A DNA stretch of 64,000 nucleotides, taken from Clostridiales bacterium (GTDB lineage: Bacteria; Bacillota; Clostridia; Oscillospirales; Ruminococcaceae). Every line of letters begins with the position of its first letter. The first letter of the stretch is position 1. The notes beneath the pieces are model-generated. The model was not told where the DNA came from. It saw nothing but the letters and a program-made list of their open reading frames with translations, and did no database searches. Positions 1 through 9,482 of the stretch are shown in pieces. Where the stretch lies: NCBI GenBank assembly GCA_019423685.1, contig JAHZAY010000003.1:1-64000 (forward strand), given 5' to 3'. The position numbers and the translations under genes are program-made.

Positions 1-92
1 GTTATCGCAGGATAAGGAGGAATGCACAATAAACTTTCTTTTAAAACACTGTTCAGAACTTTGATCTTCTCTTTTGTTGTCATGTTTTTCAT
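1..92 (-). CDS. N-terminus of an unknown protein, truncated by the window edge
   Basis: An ATG at 92-90 follows a good Shine-Dalgarno (GAGGAG) by 8 bases and opens a reading frame that runs leftwards off the window. Thirty codons are visible, beginning MKNMTTKEKIKVLNSV, a charged and probably helical start with no recognisable domain. It lies beyond the terminator at 149-188, in the same direction as ssrA, so it was the next gene after ssrA before the mobile element inserted. Function cannot be inferred. Confidence 0.55.
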   Translation of the reverse strand, partial: MKNMTTKEKIKVLNSVLKESLLCIPPYPAI

Positions 93-119
93 TAGATACT
101 CCTCCTCAGAAATAGTTAT

Positions 120-147
120 TTTATATACCATATACTTTCACAATGAA
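120..147 (-). promoter_or_regulatory. Candidate promoter for the partial gene at 1-92
   Basis: On the minus strand TTCATT (147-142), 16 bases and TATAAA (125-120) lie just ahead of the ribosome binding site. The -35 match is weak. Confidence 0.35.
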
Positions 148-148
148 C

Positions 149-188
149 AAAAGCTCCACTCAGAAAAAATTCTGAGTAGAGCTTTTTT
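149..188. terminator. Bidirectional intrinsic terminator, probably the original ssrA terminator
   Basis: A long inverted repeat (AAAAGCTC, one mismatched pair, then CTCAGAA paired with TTCTGAG) is followed by a T run on the plus strand and a shorter one on the minus strand. Joining the chromosomal flanks across the element would place it about 30-65 bases past the 3' end of ssrA, the natural terminator position. Confidence 0.7.
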
Positions 189-213
189 GTTATATATCAC
201 TTTCCGTGATAAT

Positions 214-248
214 GAATGGTGGACAGTAGCACGAACTATGCGAACACC
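214..248. other. attL: left attachment site of the mobile element
   Basis: The 10-bp core GAATGGTGGA (214-223) is identical to the core at 20771-20780. It is followed inside the element by the arm TATGCGAACACC (237-248), which is an 11/12 inverted match to the arm at 20753-20764. Joining the two element ends gives an attP with 12-bp arms and a 29-bp centre whose midpoint falls in the core, the usual layout of a large serine integrase attP. Confidence 0.75.
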
Positions 249-1868
249 TTACGGAAAAAAATCAGGGTCATCCTCCCCAGAATCAATGACGCTCTGACGC
301 AATTTTTCCGGCGCCTTGCCTGCCGCAGATCCGTCAAGCATGCCCAGGATCTCACGCTGCTGTGCAAGCGTGCGGAGTGTGTCCGTGATAGAGACAGCAC
401 GCCTGTCCGATGTATACTGCATAATCACCGCGACCTCATCGTCGGTCACGATTACCCTGTCTACGTACTCATCCAGGATCCGCGCTCTGTCATCTGGATC
501 GCGTACATCGCCGCCCAGGCTGTCGAGATATCTCAGGATGTCAGCCTCGGTAAGCTGTATACTGCGCCGCATTTCTTCCGCCCGCAGGGCATCAGTCAGC
601 CTTCCTTTTTCTGCCTCCAACGCCTTGAGCCTGTCGCCGGTTGTCTCGGTCAGGATTCCGGCCTCAATGGCCCTCATTATGTTGTTGATCTTGGTCTCGA
701 CGTCTTTGATTTTGGCGCAGATCGCGTCGGCATACACGCCGCCGTCGTCATGGTCCTGTCTGTATCGCTCGTAACACTTAGCGGCGATCTCCAACCGATA
801 GGACGGATCTCGGACAATCTGCTCCAGCACGTATGTGACGGCCGCCTCGATCACATCCTTTGGGCGGTTACGGGCGCCGCACTTGTGCTGCCGATGGCCC
901 GCACAACTGTAGTAGTGATGCTTGGCTCCGCTCTTACCGGTACCGCTGACGCCCTGCATGGTCTCACCGCACAGGCCGCAGTAGATGTGACCTGACAGCC
1001 AATAGTCGGCGATGTCTGCCTCCTGGTCGATCTTACGGCGTGCGCCTTTGCCGCCGCGCTTGTTGGATTCTAGGCGGTCCTGCACCCGCTGGAACAAATC
1101 ATCATCAATGATACGCGGCATACCTCCATCGATGGTATGATCTCCCCAAGCATAGACACCGATATATGCCTTGTTGGTTAGGATCCGACGCAAAGAGTTG
1201 ACTGTCATTGTGTTGCCATGTATTGACTTGATCCCTTGCGCATCAAGGTTACGGCATATCTGCATCATAGGTACGCCGTCAGCGTAAGCCTGGTAGATCT
1301 TTTGGACAATGGGCGCCGTGCCTGGGTCAATCTCGTATGGATGGTCTGGCTTGCCTTTGTATCCCATCAACTGGATACCATTATATAGCCCTCGCTCTGC
1401 ATTGTAATTTAGGCCACGTGTTACATTTTTCCTGTGGCTAGCGATAAAGGCTGCTGCCATACCCTCGTAAATGCTCTCCAGCAGTACCTGTGTTGCATCA
1501 TCGTCGTCCGGGATCGCCTCTGCCACATATACAATTTTAACCCCGCACTCGCGCAGTCGCTTTTTTGCAAGTACGATATCGATTTTATCTCTTGATAGGC
1601 GGTCCGTCTTCCATAGAATCAAAACGGCAGGTCGCAGGACTTCCGCCTCGTAAAGCATTAGATTGTACCCGGCACGGTCATCACGAGTGCCTGAGATCGC
1701 GTGATCTTCGTACTCTTTGACGATGTAGTAGCCATGCGCATGCGCATATGCGTTCGCCGCCTGCCGCTGCTGATCAATCGACGCATCGCGCTGCGCGTCG
1801 GAGCTATAGCGGTAGTAAGCTATTGCAGTATTTCCTGGGTTTTGGATAAATCGCTGTGCGGCTCCCAT
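249..1868 (-). CDS. Large serine recombinase (site-specific integrase)
   Basis: 539 residues. The N-terminal resolvase domain carries the motif YYRYSSDAQ with the presumed nucleophile Ser22 and the downstream DRLSRD motif (residues 89-94). A recombinase domain follows (about 165-265), then a zinc ribbon with Cys297, Cys300, Cys322 and Cys330 and a charged coiled-coil region near residues 385-440, the standard order for large serine integrases. The enzyme would integrate and excise the element by a serine-linked double-strand exchange at a 2-base crossover. The start is the ATG preceded by GGGAG. Its stop codon lies directly beside the attL arm. Base composition resembles the 11.5-20 kb half of the element rather than the AT-richer defence genes between them. 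Confidence 0.93.
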   Translation of the reverse strand: MGAAQRFIQNPGNTAIAYYRYSSDAQRDASIDQQRQAANAYAHAHGYYIVKEYEDHAISGTRDDRAGYNLMLYEAEVLRPAVLILWKTDRLSRDKIDIVLAKKRLRECGVKIVYVAEAIPDDDDATQVLLESIYEGMAAAFIASHRKNVTRGLNYNAERGLYNGIQLMGYKGKPDHPYEIDPGTAPIVQKIYQAYADGVPMMQICRNLDAQGIKSIHGNTMTVNSLRRILTNKAYIGVYAWGDHTIDGGMPRIIDDDLFQRVQDRLESNKRGGKGARRKIDQEADIADYWLSGHIYCGLCGETMQGVSGTGKSGAKHHYYSCAGHRQHKCGARNRPKDVIEAAVTYVLEQIVRDPSYRLEIAAKCYERYRQDHDDGGVYADAICAKIKDVETKINNIMRAIEAGILTETTGDRLKALEAEKGRLTDALRAEEMRRSIQLTEADILRYLDSLGGDVRDPDDRARILDEYVDRVIVTDDEVAVIMQYTSDRRAVSITDTLRTLAQQREILGMLDGSAAGKAPEKLRQSVIDSGEDDPDFFP

Positions 1869-1933
1869 TCAATCACTCCCTTCGACGTGCTGCCTGAATG
1901 GGCACTATGTTTCCTTTTTCAAATTATAATAGT

Positions 1934-3847
1934 TTAATTATTTAGCGCCACGAATCCTAATCCTTCCAATGTTAGTCTTTGGATATCTGTAAGGGTGTGG
2001 ACTCCCCAACACAATAGGTAGCGTGGACGTGTGCTAGCCACATAACCTATTCTTCCGGATTCGTCCTCAGAGTCTAACCAACTCTCCCAAAACCCTGTTT
2101 TCCCTCGGCCATCCGGTGAAGATAGTAACAACACTGCATCAAATGTACCGCCCTTAACCGAATGGATAGTCTCAACACGCATTTGTTCTTCTTCAGTCAA
2201 TATTATCCGGCAAATTTGCTGCTTTGCGGTCCCGTTAGGGGTTCGGATCGTTATCTCAGGCAGGCTCTGCCCTATGGTGTTAAGATGATGTGCGATGACA
2301 CCAATAACTCTCTCTTTGTTTTTTGAATACCATGAGCCGTAAGTCAACTCATCCACGGTTGTCATCGCAGGATCGGAGCATAGTTCAACAAGAATATTTC
2401 TAAGCAACAATCTCCAGGACACCGCGTTCGGGCATACCTCGTCCGAGTAATAGTAGTTGTTGCTTTTTCCATGAAACCCCATCCATCTCTGCAGTTGATA
2501 TCCAAGCAGGCTTAGAGCTGTTTGCCGCGCTACAGGCTCATTTTGTTGCCATAGCTGGATGGCGTTTATCACGGGATGCGTCTTGTGGTCATTTGAGAAA
2601 CCATTGCTCAGTTCCTGCTTTGCACTTTTTGTTCTAACAAGAACAACGGCATTTTCGCTTGATATGCCGAATCTATTAAGAATGTCAATAAAAGCCGCAG
2701 TTGCATCCTTTTCATCCTCATCATACTCTATATAGCAACAATCATAACCTTTGCATTTACCCTCTACGGAACCTGAAATCGGATAGTCTATTCTACCTAT
2801 TATCCGAGAAAGGTCAACGATTTTTTGTGTGCTTCTAAAGTTCTGACTTAGACGCATTGTTTCAAAATGATGGGTCGTGAGATGGTCCAGAAGCAGCTTT
2901 GGACAAGAATCTTTGAAAGAATAAATTGCTTGATGCAAATCACCGATGTAATGAACAGTTGTACCAGCACTAATCAGGAAGGAAAGAATTCTTAATTCGC
3001 TTGCTGATAAATCTTGACACTCGTCAATCAGAATTACGGGAAACTTATGAGAAATATTGTGGCAAATTGTTTTGTCACGAAGACATCTGCAAGCAATAAG
3101 ATTCATATCATCAAAATTAGCAAACCCATCATGCCAGAACTTTAATTTGCACTCTTTTATCTGATCTTTCAGATATTTAAGCTGGAACAAATAGGATGCA
3201 TTTTTGCGCTGACGTATCTCTGCAATATGTTGTTGACATTCTGCCGAATTATACAGTTCAGTAAGACTTTTTGCCAACTCTCCTTGCCCGATAAACCAGT
3301 CTTTGCAGCTGACCTTATAATAGAGCTGGCTAGCATAGATTGTTTGTTTAGGAAAGGGAAAGTTTAGTTTATAGTTTTCAAGCCATTGGTTGCTGTATGG
3401 GCTTATATCAGAATCAATAACCCTAAACGATTTATCTGCTTTATCCTCTGGTATATCATAAAACTTGTAACCAAAGCGCTGCGCGATATGTCCGTGAACA
3501 AAACTGGAGAATGTGCCAATGAAGTGATTGGATGGAACAGGCTTGCCGTAAAATGAGGAAACCCGATCTGCAATAGTTGCGGTCGCCTCATTTGTAAAAG
3601 TTAAAACGGCAATTCCGGTTTGTCGGGAGCTCCACCTGCAAATCTCATAAGCCGCTTTTAGCCCCAACACTTCAGTTTTTCCGCTTCCCGCACAAGCCTC
3701 TAAATAGATGCACTGATCTATCGGAGAAAGAATATAGTCTAGCTGCTCGTCAGTTTTCTCATCTATTCGCTCTTTTGCTTGTTGAGTGAATATCTTACCG
3801 GCAGACAGTACTTCAGTAAGTTTTTCAATTTTTTCGTCCCTTGTCAC
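1934..3847 (-). CDS. gajB: Gabija protein GajB-like UvrD/SF1 helicase
   Basis: 637 residues from a GTG start that overlaps the gajA stop (GTGA) and has GGAGG 9 bases upstream; an in-frame ATG at 3871 is the alternative. SF1 helicase motifs are visible in order: Walker A (ACAGSGKTE), TFTNEATATI, Walker B (LIDECQD), GDLHQAIYSF, LSQNFRST, the TIHSVKGGTFD motif and a motif VI-like VASTRPRYLL. In Gabija systems this subunit works with the OLD-type nuclease GajA against phage DNA, with activity linked to nucleotide depletion during infection. Identity is inferred from the helicase family plus the adjacent OLD nuclease; similar UvrD helicases occur elsewhere, so the pairing is the main evidence. Confidence 0.82.
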   Translation of the reverse strand: MTRDEKIEKLTEVLSAGKIFTQQAKERIDEKTDEQLDYILSPIDQCIYLEACAGSGKTEVLGLKAAYEICRWSSRQTGIAVLTFTNEATATIADRVSSFYGKPVPSNHFIGTFSSFVHGHIAQRFGYKFYDIPEDKADKSFRVIDSDISPYSNQWLENYKLNFPFPKQTIYASQLYYKVSCKDWFIGQGELAKSLTELYNSAECQQHIAEIRQRKNASYLFQLKYLKDQIKECKLKFWHDGFANFDDMNLIACRCLRDKTICHNISHKFPVILIDECQDLSASELRILSFLISAGTTVHYIGDLHQAIYSFKDSCPKLLLDHLTTHHFETMRLSQNFRSTQKIVDLSRIIGRIDYPISGSVEGKCKGYDCCYIEYDEDEKDATAAFIDILNRFGISSENAVVLVRTKSAKQELSNGFSNDHKTHPVINAIQLWQQNEPVARQTALSLLGYQLQRWMGFHGKSNNYYYSDEVCPNAVSWRLLLRNILVELCSDPAMTTVDELTYGSWYSKNKERVIGVIAHHLNTIGQSLPEITIRTPNGTAKQQICRIILTEEEQMRVETIHSVKGGTFDAVLLLSSPDGRGKTGFWESWLDSEDESGRIGYVASTRPRYLLCWGVHTLTDIQRLTLEGLGFVALNN

Positions 3848-5688
3848 AATGATTTTCCTCCACAGGCCCAAAGAACGGCATTAGAGATATAGTCTGGTAC
3901 TACAAAATCATCCGTGATTTTTTCGGCCAAAGCATAGGCAAAGACACCTTTTCCAATTTTATCGCTTTCTATGTGCTCATAAATATATTTTGCATCTTTT
4001 GCCAAAAGAGACAGATCTTTGTACTCGGTCTTTCTGCCAATAATTTTATTCAATTCGGCACACACAGTTCCTTTATCCGTAGGCCAGATAGATCGTAAAA
4101 CAGTCGCTAAAAGCTTGGGGTTGTATGTAGCGAGATCGTACTCAAAAGTTTTTAAAGGCGATACAAAAAGCCTTGTCCACTGATTACTATCAATTTCAGC
4201 TTTTGCTTCAACAATAGGGTTCTTGCTTGCTACCTCCGTATTTTTCTCAGGATAGATAACTTTATCTGCGGCATCTTTACCGGGATCCCTATCTGTCAAG
4301 CCAGAACAGAATATTGGAATATTGGGGCCGGAAGACTTCTGAAAATTACCGAACAACTTCATGAAGTACTGAAAGTTGATGCCATTGATATTGATTACAG
4401 AAACGCCCATCTCATCCAGTGTAGAGGATAATCGCATAGGTTTCTCTTGTTTCTGGTTATACTTTTTCAGAACGATCTCTGCGAGCTTTGGCAACACGAG
4501 AGCTTCCGCAATTCCCTCAACCAATATGATTCCTCGTGAGAAAAGCATGGTGGACTTAGTAACATCCAGCCATCGGTTAATATAATTTACCGCATTCGCA
4601 TCAGCAAATTCCTTCTGTCCAATCATAGTGGAGACAATCTGGTTTTCTTTCCCCACCAAATGAATCAACTTGTCTATCTTCACGGAAGATGCCAGTACCG
4701 GCGAATGTGTAGAAACGATCACCTGTGCATTTGGAAGTGTAGAAACCAGTGCTTCAAGATATTTGATAAACTTTACCTGCAACTGTGGATGAAGATGGGC
4801 CTCTGGTTCTTCAATGAGAAGGATCGTAAAGATATCAGAATCCTTGATCAACTCAAGCTCGGCAAATACCGTAGCAATGTAGAGCAGGTTGTTATACCCC
4901 AGGCTGTTAGTGGCTAGGTCTCTGAACTTCGCTATATCCGTCTCCCCAGTATGAGGAAAGAAAACCATGCGGATATTTTCTATAATCCGATTAAAGGTTG
5001 TTTCAGAAAATTGCAGATTTACACTCTGACCGAGTTTCTCGCCTAATGCCTCCACAATTTTTCCGTTAATAGACGCCTTTACATCTTGAATTTCAGTGTA
5101 CTTATCGTCCTTATTCTGCACGATATCGTTGTTAAATTCGGCAACGCTATCCACGAGAGAGCCCGTGTTATCTCCGTACTTCTTTTTAAGAAGCCACGTT
5201 AATCGTGAGCGTCTGCCAGCAGAAAGCCTAGCTTCTGCATCGCGCAACGGCGGAAGATAAATACATTCAACTCTATCAAAAGTATCTTCTTCAAAAATGC
5301 TGGCCGTTGATTCTCCACCCCAGTATTTCCGTTTCATTGCACCGGGCTTTGTTGGGTTCTCCGTAATACGAAGATGCAGATGTGCGTTAAAGTCGGCGTT
5401 GCACCAAGACAAAAAAGTGATTTTCTCGTCTTCGGTTAACCCGGTCAACAATGCATCGATCTCGATTGTATCTGCAGTATAAGACCTATCCAATGAGCAA
5501 TAGAAATCGTCCGGAGAGCAAGCATAATTTGATTCTGGTTCGCGAAAAAGGAGGCGAAGCGCATTGATAACAGCGGTTTTTCCGCAACCATTTTCTCCAA
5601 GCAATACATTCAATCCTTTGTTGAATGAAATATTGGATTTTTCATAAGTATTTTTATACCCATGGATTGATAGTTGGGAAATATACAT
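3844..5688 (-). CDS. gajA: Gabija protein GajA-like OLD-family ATPase/TOPRIM endonuclease
   Basis: 614 residues. The N-terminal ABC-type ATPase has Walker A (GENGCGKTA, about residues 33-41), a distal Walker B with glutamate (LLIEEPEAHLHPQ) and the following VIVSTHSP loop. A C-terminal TOPRIM nuclease domain shows ILVEGIAEALVLPKL (metal-binding glutamates) and the TDRDPG motif. This ATPase-TOPRIM order is that of OLD nucleases and of GajA, which nicks DNA at specific sites when nucleotides fall. A gajB-like helicase overlaps directly downstream, which makes Gabija the best call. The start is ATG with AAGGAGG upstream. It sits 58 bases downstream of hsdR on the same strand and may share its transcript. 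Confidence 0.87.
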   Translation of the reverse strand: MYISQLSIHGYKNTYEKSNISFNKGLNVLLGENGCGKTAVINALRLLFREPESNYACSPDDFYCSLDRSYTADTIEIDALLTGLTEDEKITFLSWCNADFNAHLHLRITENPTKPGAMKRKYWGGESTASIFEEDTFDRVECIYLPPLRDAEARLSAGRRSRLTWLLKKKYGDNTGSLVDSVAEFNNDIVQNKDDKYTEIQDVKASINGKIVEALGEKLGQSVNLQFSETTFNRIIENIRMVFFPHTGETDIAKFRDLATNSLGYNNLLYIATVFAELELIKDSDIFTILLIEEPEAHLHPQLQVKFIKYLEALVSTLPNAQVIVSTHSPVLASSVKIDKLIHLVGKENQIVSTMIGQKEFADANAVNYINRWLDVTKSTMLFSRGIILVEGIAEALVLPKLAEIVLKKYNQKQEKPMRLSSTLDEMGVSVININGINFQYFMKLFGNFQKSSGPNIPIFCSGLTDRDPGKDAADKVIYPEKNTEVASKNPIVEAKAEIDSNQWTRLFVSPLKTFEYDLATYNPKLLATVLRSIWPTDKGTVCAELNKIIGRKTEYKDLSLLAKDAKYIYEHIESDKIGKGVFAYALAEKITDDFVVPDYISNAVLWACGGKSL

Positions 5689-5746
5689 TTTATAGCCTCC
5701 TTATAGACGATGGCCTCGAAACAGATATTGAAAGTCACATTCCAAA

Positions 5747-8700
5747 TTACTCCGCATATTGCTTGTAGTTCTCTACCTGCTTCATGATCTCATCGTAGGC
5801 GACATCGATGGTCTTCGGCGGGTATCCGTTCTTTTTCAGCAACTTGGCAACATCGGCATAGAGCTCATCCTTAACATCCTGGCGATTCGTCCAGTCTGTG
5901 TATTTTGACTTGTTGCCAACAAGTTTCTGGATCTCTTTAGCCAAGAAGATATAGGTATCCTCCGAGAGCTGCTCTTTGAAGCCATATTTTTCGGCCACAG
6001 CAATGAGAATGTCATAGAAGGCTTTTTCCTCAAAGGTAATGCCGAGATCCTCAAACGACTGCTTTTCTTGCTTCAGGTCGGTAAAAATCTTCTCCAGTTC
6101 CTCACTCAGGTTATTTACTACGTCGTCGATGATATCTTCTACGTCGCTGATGGTATTCCTGGAATTGTAGCGATCAATAACATTCTTGAGCTTTTTAGAA
6201 AACTCAATCGCTTTCAAACGGTTGGTCTTTCCAAATTCTTTGATCGCCCGCTTCAACAGCTTTACCAACGCTTGGTACTTGGTATTCGGGTAAGGAATCT
6301 TTTTCAGCTTATCGATAAACTCATCGCTGAACAGCATTTGAATATCATCGGTGGGCTGTTCGTCAAAATTGAATTCCTTCCCGCTGTAGGTAGAGCTGAT
6401 GGCACGGTTTACGAGCTCGGTAATGTGCTTATTCATCAAAGTGGCATCCGGCGTATCGCCAGTAGTCATCTTAAAGATGACCGAGCGCACACACAGGAAG
6501 AAGTGGAGCTGCTCTACCTCCTGATCCGTAATCTGATCGTGTCCAATGCAGACGTCAAAGGCTTTCTTGCAGCGTAGCGTAAAGCCCATAAAGTTATCTT
6601 TCCGAGCTTTCTCCGAGAGTACATATTCAACGCCCTTCTGGATGATGGTTAGCCGCTCCAGTGACGAAATGCTGTCCGTAAAGAAGGCGCTGTAATCATA
6701 TCCGTGCATCAGTTGGATCGTGCGGTCTAAGAAGTCCTTAAACACCACAAGCGAGGTATCAATGCCATTTACCGGTGTTATATCGCCATTATAGAGCTTC
6801 ATGGCGGTAAGGATTGCTCCTTCCAACCCGATGTAGTCAACAATCAACCCTTCCTTTTTCCCCTTGAACACACGGTTCACTCGGGAAATGGTCTGGATCA
6901 AGTTGTGCGTCTCAACCGGCTTGTCCAAATACATGGTGTCCATAGACGGGACATCAAAGCCGGTGATCCACATATCGACTACAATGGCAATTTTTAGATT
7001 GGACTTGTCGTCCTTAAAGGCTCTGGCATAGGCCTTGCGGGTTCTGGAGTCGCCGATAACCGCAGTCATCTCTGCCGGATCGTTTTTTCCGTTGGTGCAG
7101 ACCAATGCAATTTTTTCAATCTCAATGGCATCTCGGTCAAGATGGCTGCCCTCATATTCCGGAGCACATTTGCGCTTTACAAACCACTCCGGTCGCAGCG
7201 CCTTGACTTTTTTATATACCATCCATGCAATCTCTCGGTCATAGCAAACGAACATAGCCTTTCCGTTCACTGTGGCGTGCTCTTCGCATCGCTTTTCATA
7301 GTGCCAGATAAAGTGCCTGACGACAATATCCAACCGATCCGGGTTGCCGAGGATGACCTTCAGATTGGTCATATCTTTTTTGGATTTTTCAATTTGATAC
7401 TCATTTGCTCCGGCCTCTGCCTGTAAGCGATAATACTCGTCACAGGCCTGGGCCATTTTTTCATCGAGCTGCACTTCGCGGGGACCAGGCAGCCGGGCAA
7501 TTCCCACGGTAGAACCATCATCAAGGGATTGCTTCATGGTGTATTGAACAACGACCTCACCGAAAACACGCAGGGTGGCATCAATCGGCGTACCGGTGAA
7601 GCCGACATACGTGGCATTTGGGAAGGAATCCCGCAGATATTTGGCGAAACCGTAGGTTTTCTTGGCATCGCTCTTTGAGATAATGTACTTTGCCTCGGTG
7701 TTTGTCTGGGTCCGGTGCGCCTCATCCGAGATGCAGATGATATTTTTGCGACGGCTCAAAAGGCTGATATCCTCGGAGAACTTCTGAATGGTCATCAGAT
7801 AGATGCCGCCGCTTTCAACATTGTCTAACTTCTCATGGAGTTTCTTCCGATTGGCAATGCTGACTGAGTTTTCATCTACTAAGTATTCCTTGGCATTCTC
7901 AAAATCGCCGGAGAGCTGCTCATCCAAATCATTTCTGTCAGTGAGCAGGATAATTGTGGGCTTATGCAACTCTAGCGACATAGTCAGCCGCTTGGAGAGG
8001 AAGAGCATGGTATAGGATTTGCCACAGCCGGTAGCTCCCCAATAGGTGCCGCCCTTGCCGCTCCCAGCCTCGTATTCTTCCAGAATGTGCGCATACATTT
8101 TCTCTGCGCCGTAGTATTGATAATACTTCGGCAGGATCAGCAGGCTGCTGTCGCTGTTGTCTGGGAAATAGATGTAGCTGCTTAGGATGTTCAGCACAGT
8201 TCTGTGCGCAAAAAGGCCGCGAATCATGATGTGGATCGACTCGATCCCGTCAGCGTTGCTGTAATCTTCGCCATTGGTAGAGTTCCACTTGAAATAGAAT
8301 TCATAACTGCTGAACAGCGATCCATAGCGGGTGTTTGCGCCATCACTGATGACATTGATAAAGTCATATTTCATCAACGAGGGGATGTCCTGTGCATAGC
8401 GGATGTGGGTTTGCGCATAGGCATCCGCAATGGAGACAGTCTCGTCCGCTGGATTCTTGAGTTCAAAGACAGACACCGGAATTCCGTTAATGAACAGAAC
8501 GATATCAGGACGGCGGTTATGATACTCTTCAAATTCAAACTGGTTGACCGCGCGGAACACATTCACCGTTTCTGCATCTTTGCCGAAATCAAAGAAGTCA
8601 ATAAACTGGTCTGTCCCGTCGTCCCGATGCAGCGTATAGCCACGGGTCAAAATCTTATAGGTTTCCTTCATGGAGCGATACAGAGATTGATTGGAATAGC

Positions 8701-8908
8701 TGGTTATGTAGGAAATCAGGGTGTGCAGCTCATCCTCAGAAAAATAACCATACTTCCGGCTGAGATACTCCTGAAAGTCATCCATCAGGATGACATCGTC
8801 TTTTTCCCGATGGATATCATAGCCACACCAATACTCCCAGCCGCAGTCCTCCAGCAGTTCCAGAACGGCTAGCTCATAATCGTCCTCGTAGTATTTGAAG
8901 TGTGCCAT
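5747..8908 (-). CDS. hsdR: Type I restriction endonuclease, R subunit (HsdR)
   Basis: 1053 residues. The ATG at 8908 is preferred: AAGGAGG stands 8 bases upstream and the hsdS stop is one base before it. The N-terminal nuclease has a PD-(D/E)XK centre with Asp135, Glu149 and Lys151 in PDIVLFINGIPVSVFELK. The SF2 translocase shows Walker A (GATGCGKSY), a DEAH-like box (SDEAHRTQ), VGFTGTP and a motif VI region (QTISRVNRVF). HsdR uses ATP to translocate DNA past an HsdM/HsdS complex bound at an unmethylated site and cuts at a distance. Length and domain order are complete, so the subunit appears functional. It is the third gene of hsdM-hsdS-hsdR. Confidence 0.96.
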   Translation of the reverse strand: MAHFKYYEDDYELAVLELLEDCGWEYWCGYDIHREKDDVILMDDFQEYLSRKYGYFSEDELHTLISYITSYSNQSLYRSMKETYKILTRGYTLHRDDGTDQFIDFFDFGKDAETVNVFRAVNQFEFEEYHNRRPDIVLFINGIPVSVFELKNPADETVSIADAYAQTHIRYAQDIPSLMKYDFINVISDGANTRYGSLFSSYEFYFKWNSTNGEDYSNADGIESIHIMIRGLFAHRTVLNILSSYIYFPDNSDSSLLILPKYYQYYGAEKMYAHILEEYEAGSGKGGTYWGATGCGKSYTMLFLSKRLTMSLELHKPTIILLTDRNDLDEQLSGDFENAKEYLVDENSVSIANRKKLHEKLDNVESGGIYLMTIQKFSEDISLLSRRKNIICISDEAHRTQTNTEAKYIISKSDAKKTYGFAKYLRDSFPNATYVGFTGTPIDATLRVFGEVVVQYTMKQSLDDGSTVGIARLPGPREVQLDEKMAQACDEYYRLQAEAGANEYQIEKSKKDMTNLKVILGNPDRLDIVVRHFIWHYEKRCEEHATVNGKAMFVCYDREIAWMVYKKVKALRPEWFVKRKCAPEYEGSHLDRDAIEIEKIALVCTNGKNDPAEMTAVIGDSRTRKAYARAFKDDKSNLKIAIVVDMWITGFDVPSMDTMYLDKPVETHNLIQTISRVNRVFKGKKEGLIVDYIGLEGAILTAMKLYNGDITPVNGIDTSLVVFKDFLDRTIQLMHGYDYSAFFTDSISSLERLTIIQKGVEYVLSEKARKDNFMGFTLRCKKAFDVCIGHDQITDQEVEQLHFFLCVRSVIFKMTTGDTPDATLMNKHITELVNRAISSTYSGKEFNFDEQPTDDIQMLFSDEFIDKLKKIPYPNTKYQALVKLLKRAIKEFGKTNRLKAIEFSKKLKNVIDRYNSRNTISDVEDIIDDVVNNLSEELEKIFTDLKQEKQSFEDLGITFEEKAFYDILIAVAEKYGFKEQLSEDTYIFLAKEIQKLVGNKSKYTDWTNRQDVKDELYADVAKLLKKNGYPPKTIDVAYDEIMKQVENYKQYAE

Positions 8909-8909
8909 A

Positions 8910-9482
8910 TCAGCGGCCTCCTTCTTCAATCGCTCCTCTGACTAGGATGGGGCATACCGTAGAAGCCTCAGCTTTCAATTTCTCGTAAATTTCCAAGTTT
9001 CTCATTAAAGATTTATAAACATTAACATACTTAATTTGAACAGGAATAGGGGGAACTTCTATTTCAACATCGCAAAAGATATCCCAGTCCAATCCATCTC
9101 GAACAGATGAATCTGTATTAAACCAAAAATATCTATCTTTCTCATCAGATTTTAAGCACATAAAGAAATATTCCTTCAATATTAGAGATTCGTCTTTTAT
9201 TCTGAATACTGTATATGCGCCACTAACAATTTTGTTTTTATGCGTATGGTTCATAGAAATAGGTAGTACTCTATCTCTTCCGACATGCATGAGATTGCAA
9301 GCAAAATAATTAGGGGGTACTATTTTATAGTCGCTTGTGTCTGCGCCAATCTGCTTTGAGGGCTCAAAAAATTCTTTCTCCCGATTTATACCAGAAACTT
9401 CATCTGGCGTAAGATTAGGTATGCCACATTTTTCTACATATTTTTCAACAAATGAACCAATTTTCACTTTAGTCAACGGCAT
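8910..9482 (-). CDS. hsdS: Half-size type I specificity subunit (HsdS) with one target-recognition domain
   Basis: 190 residues, about half the usual 380-450. It shows one target-recognition-like domain followed by a single helical segment with the conserved PPIPVQIKYVN entry and a heptad-like stretch (LMRNLEIYEKLKAEA). Full HsdS proteins have two such units in tandem. The gene is intact: it has GGAGG ahead of its ATG, overlaps hsdM by 14 bases and ends one base before hsdR. A half subunit that pairs with itself would read a symmetric bipartite site, as reported for naturally truncated type I S subunits such as NgoAV. Homodimer action is inference; a decayed full-length gene is the alternative, but there is no room for a lost second half. 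Confidence 0.82.
   Translation of the reverse strand: MPLTKVKIGSFVEKYVEKCGIPNLTPDEVSGINREKEFFEPSKQIGADTSDYKIVPPNYFACNLMHVGRDRVLPISMNHTHKNKIVSGAYTVFRIKDESLILKEYFFMCLKSDEKDRYFWFNTDSSVRDGLDWDIFCDVEIEVPPIPVQIKYVNVYKSLMRNLEIYEKLKAEASTVCPILVRGAIEEGGR

Noticed and set aside
22..297. Plus-strand frame beginning MHNKLSF after an AAGGAGGA sequence
   Set aside because: The Shine-Dalgarno touches the ATG, the frame runs through the terminator and attL, and a better gene start exists on the other strand at 92.
249..1868. Reading the left end as part of a prophage
   Set aside because: No terminase, capsid, portal, tail or lysis gene is found between the attachment sites, so a complete phage is not supported.
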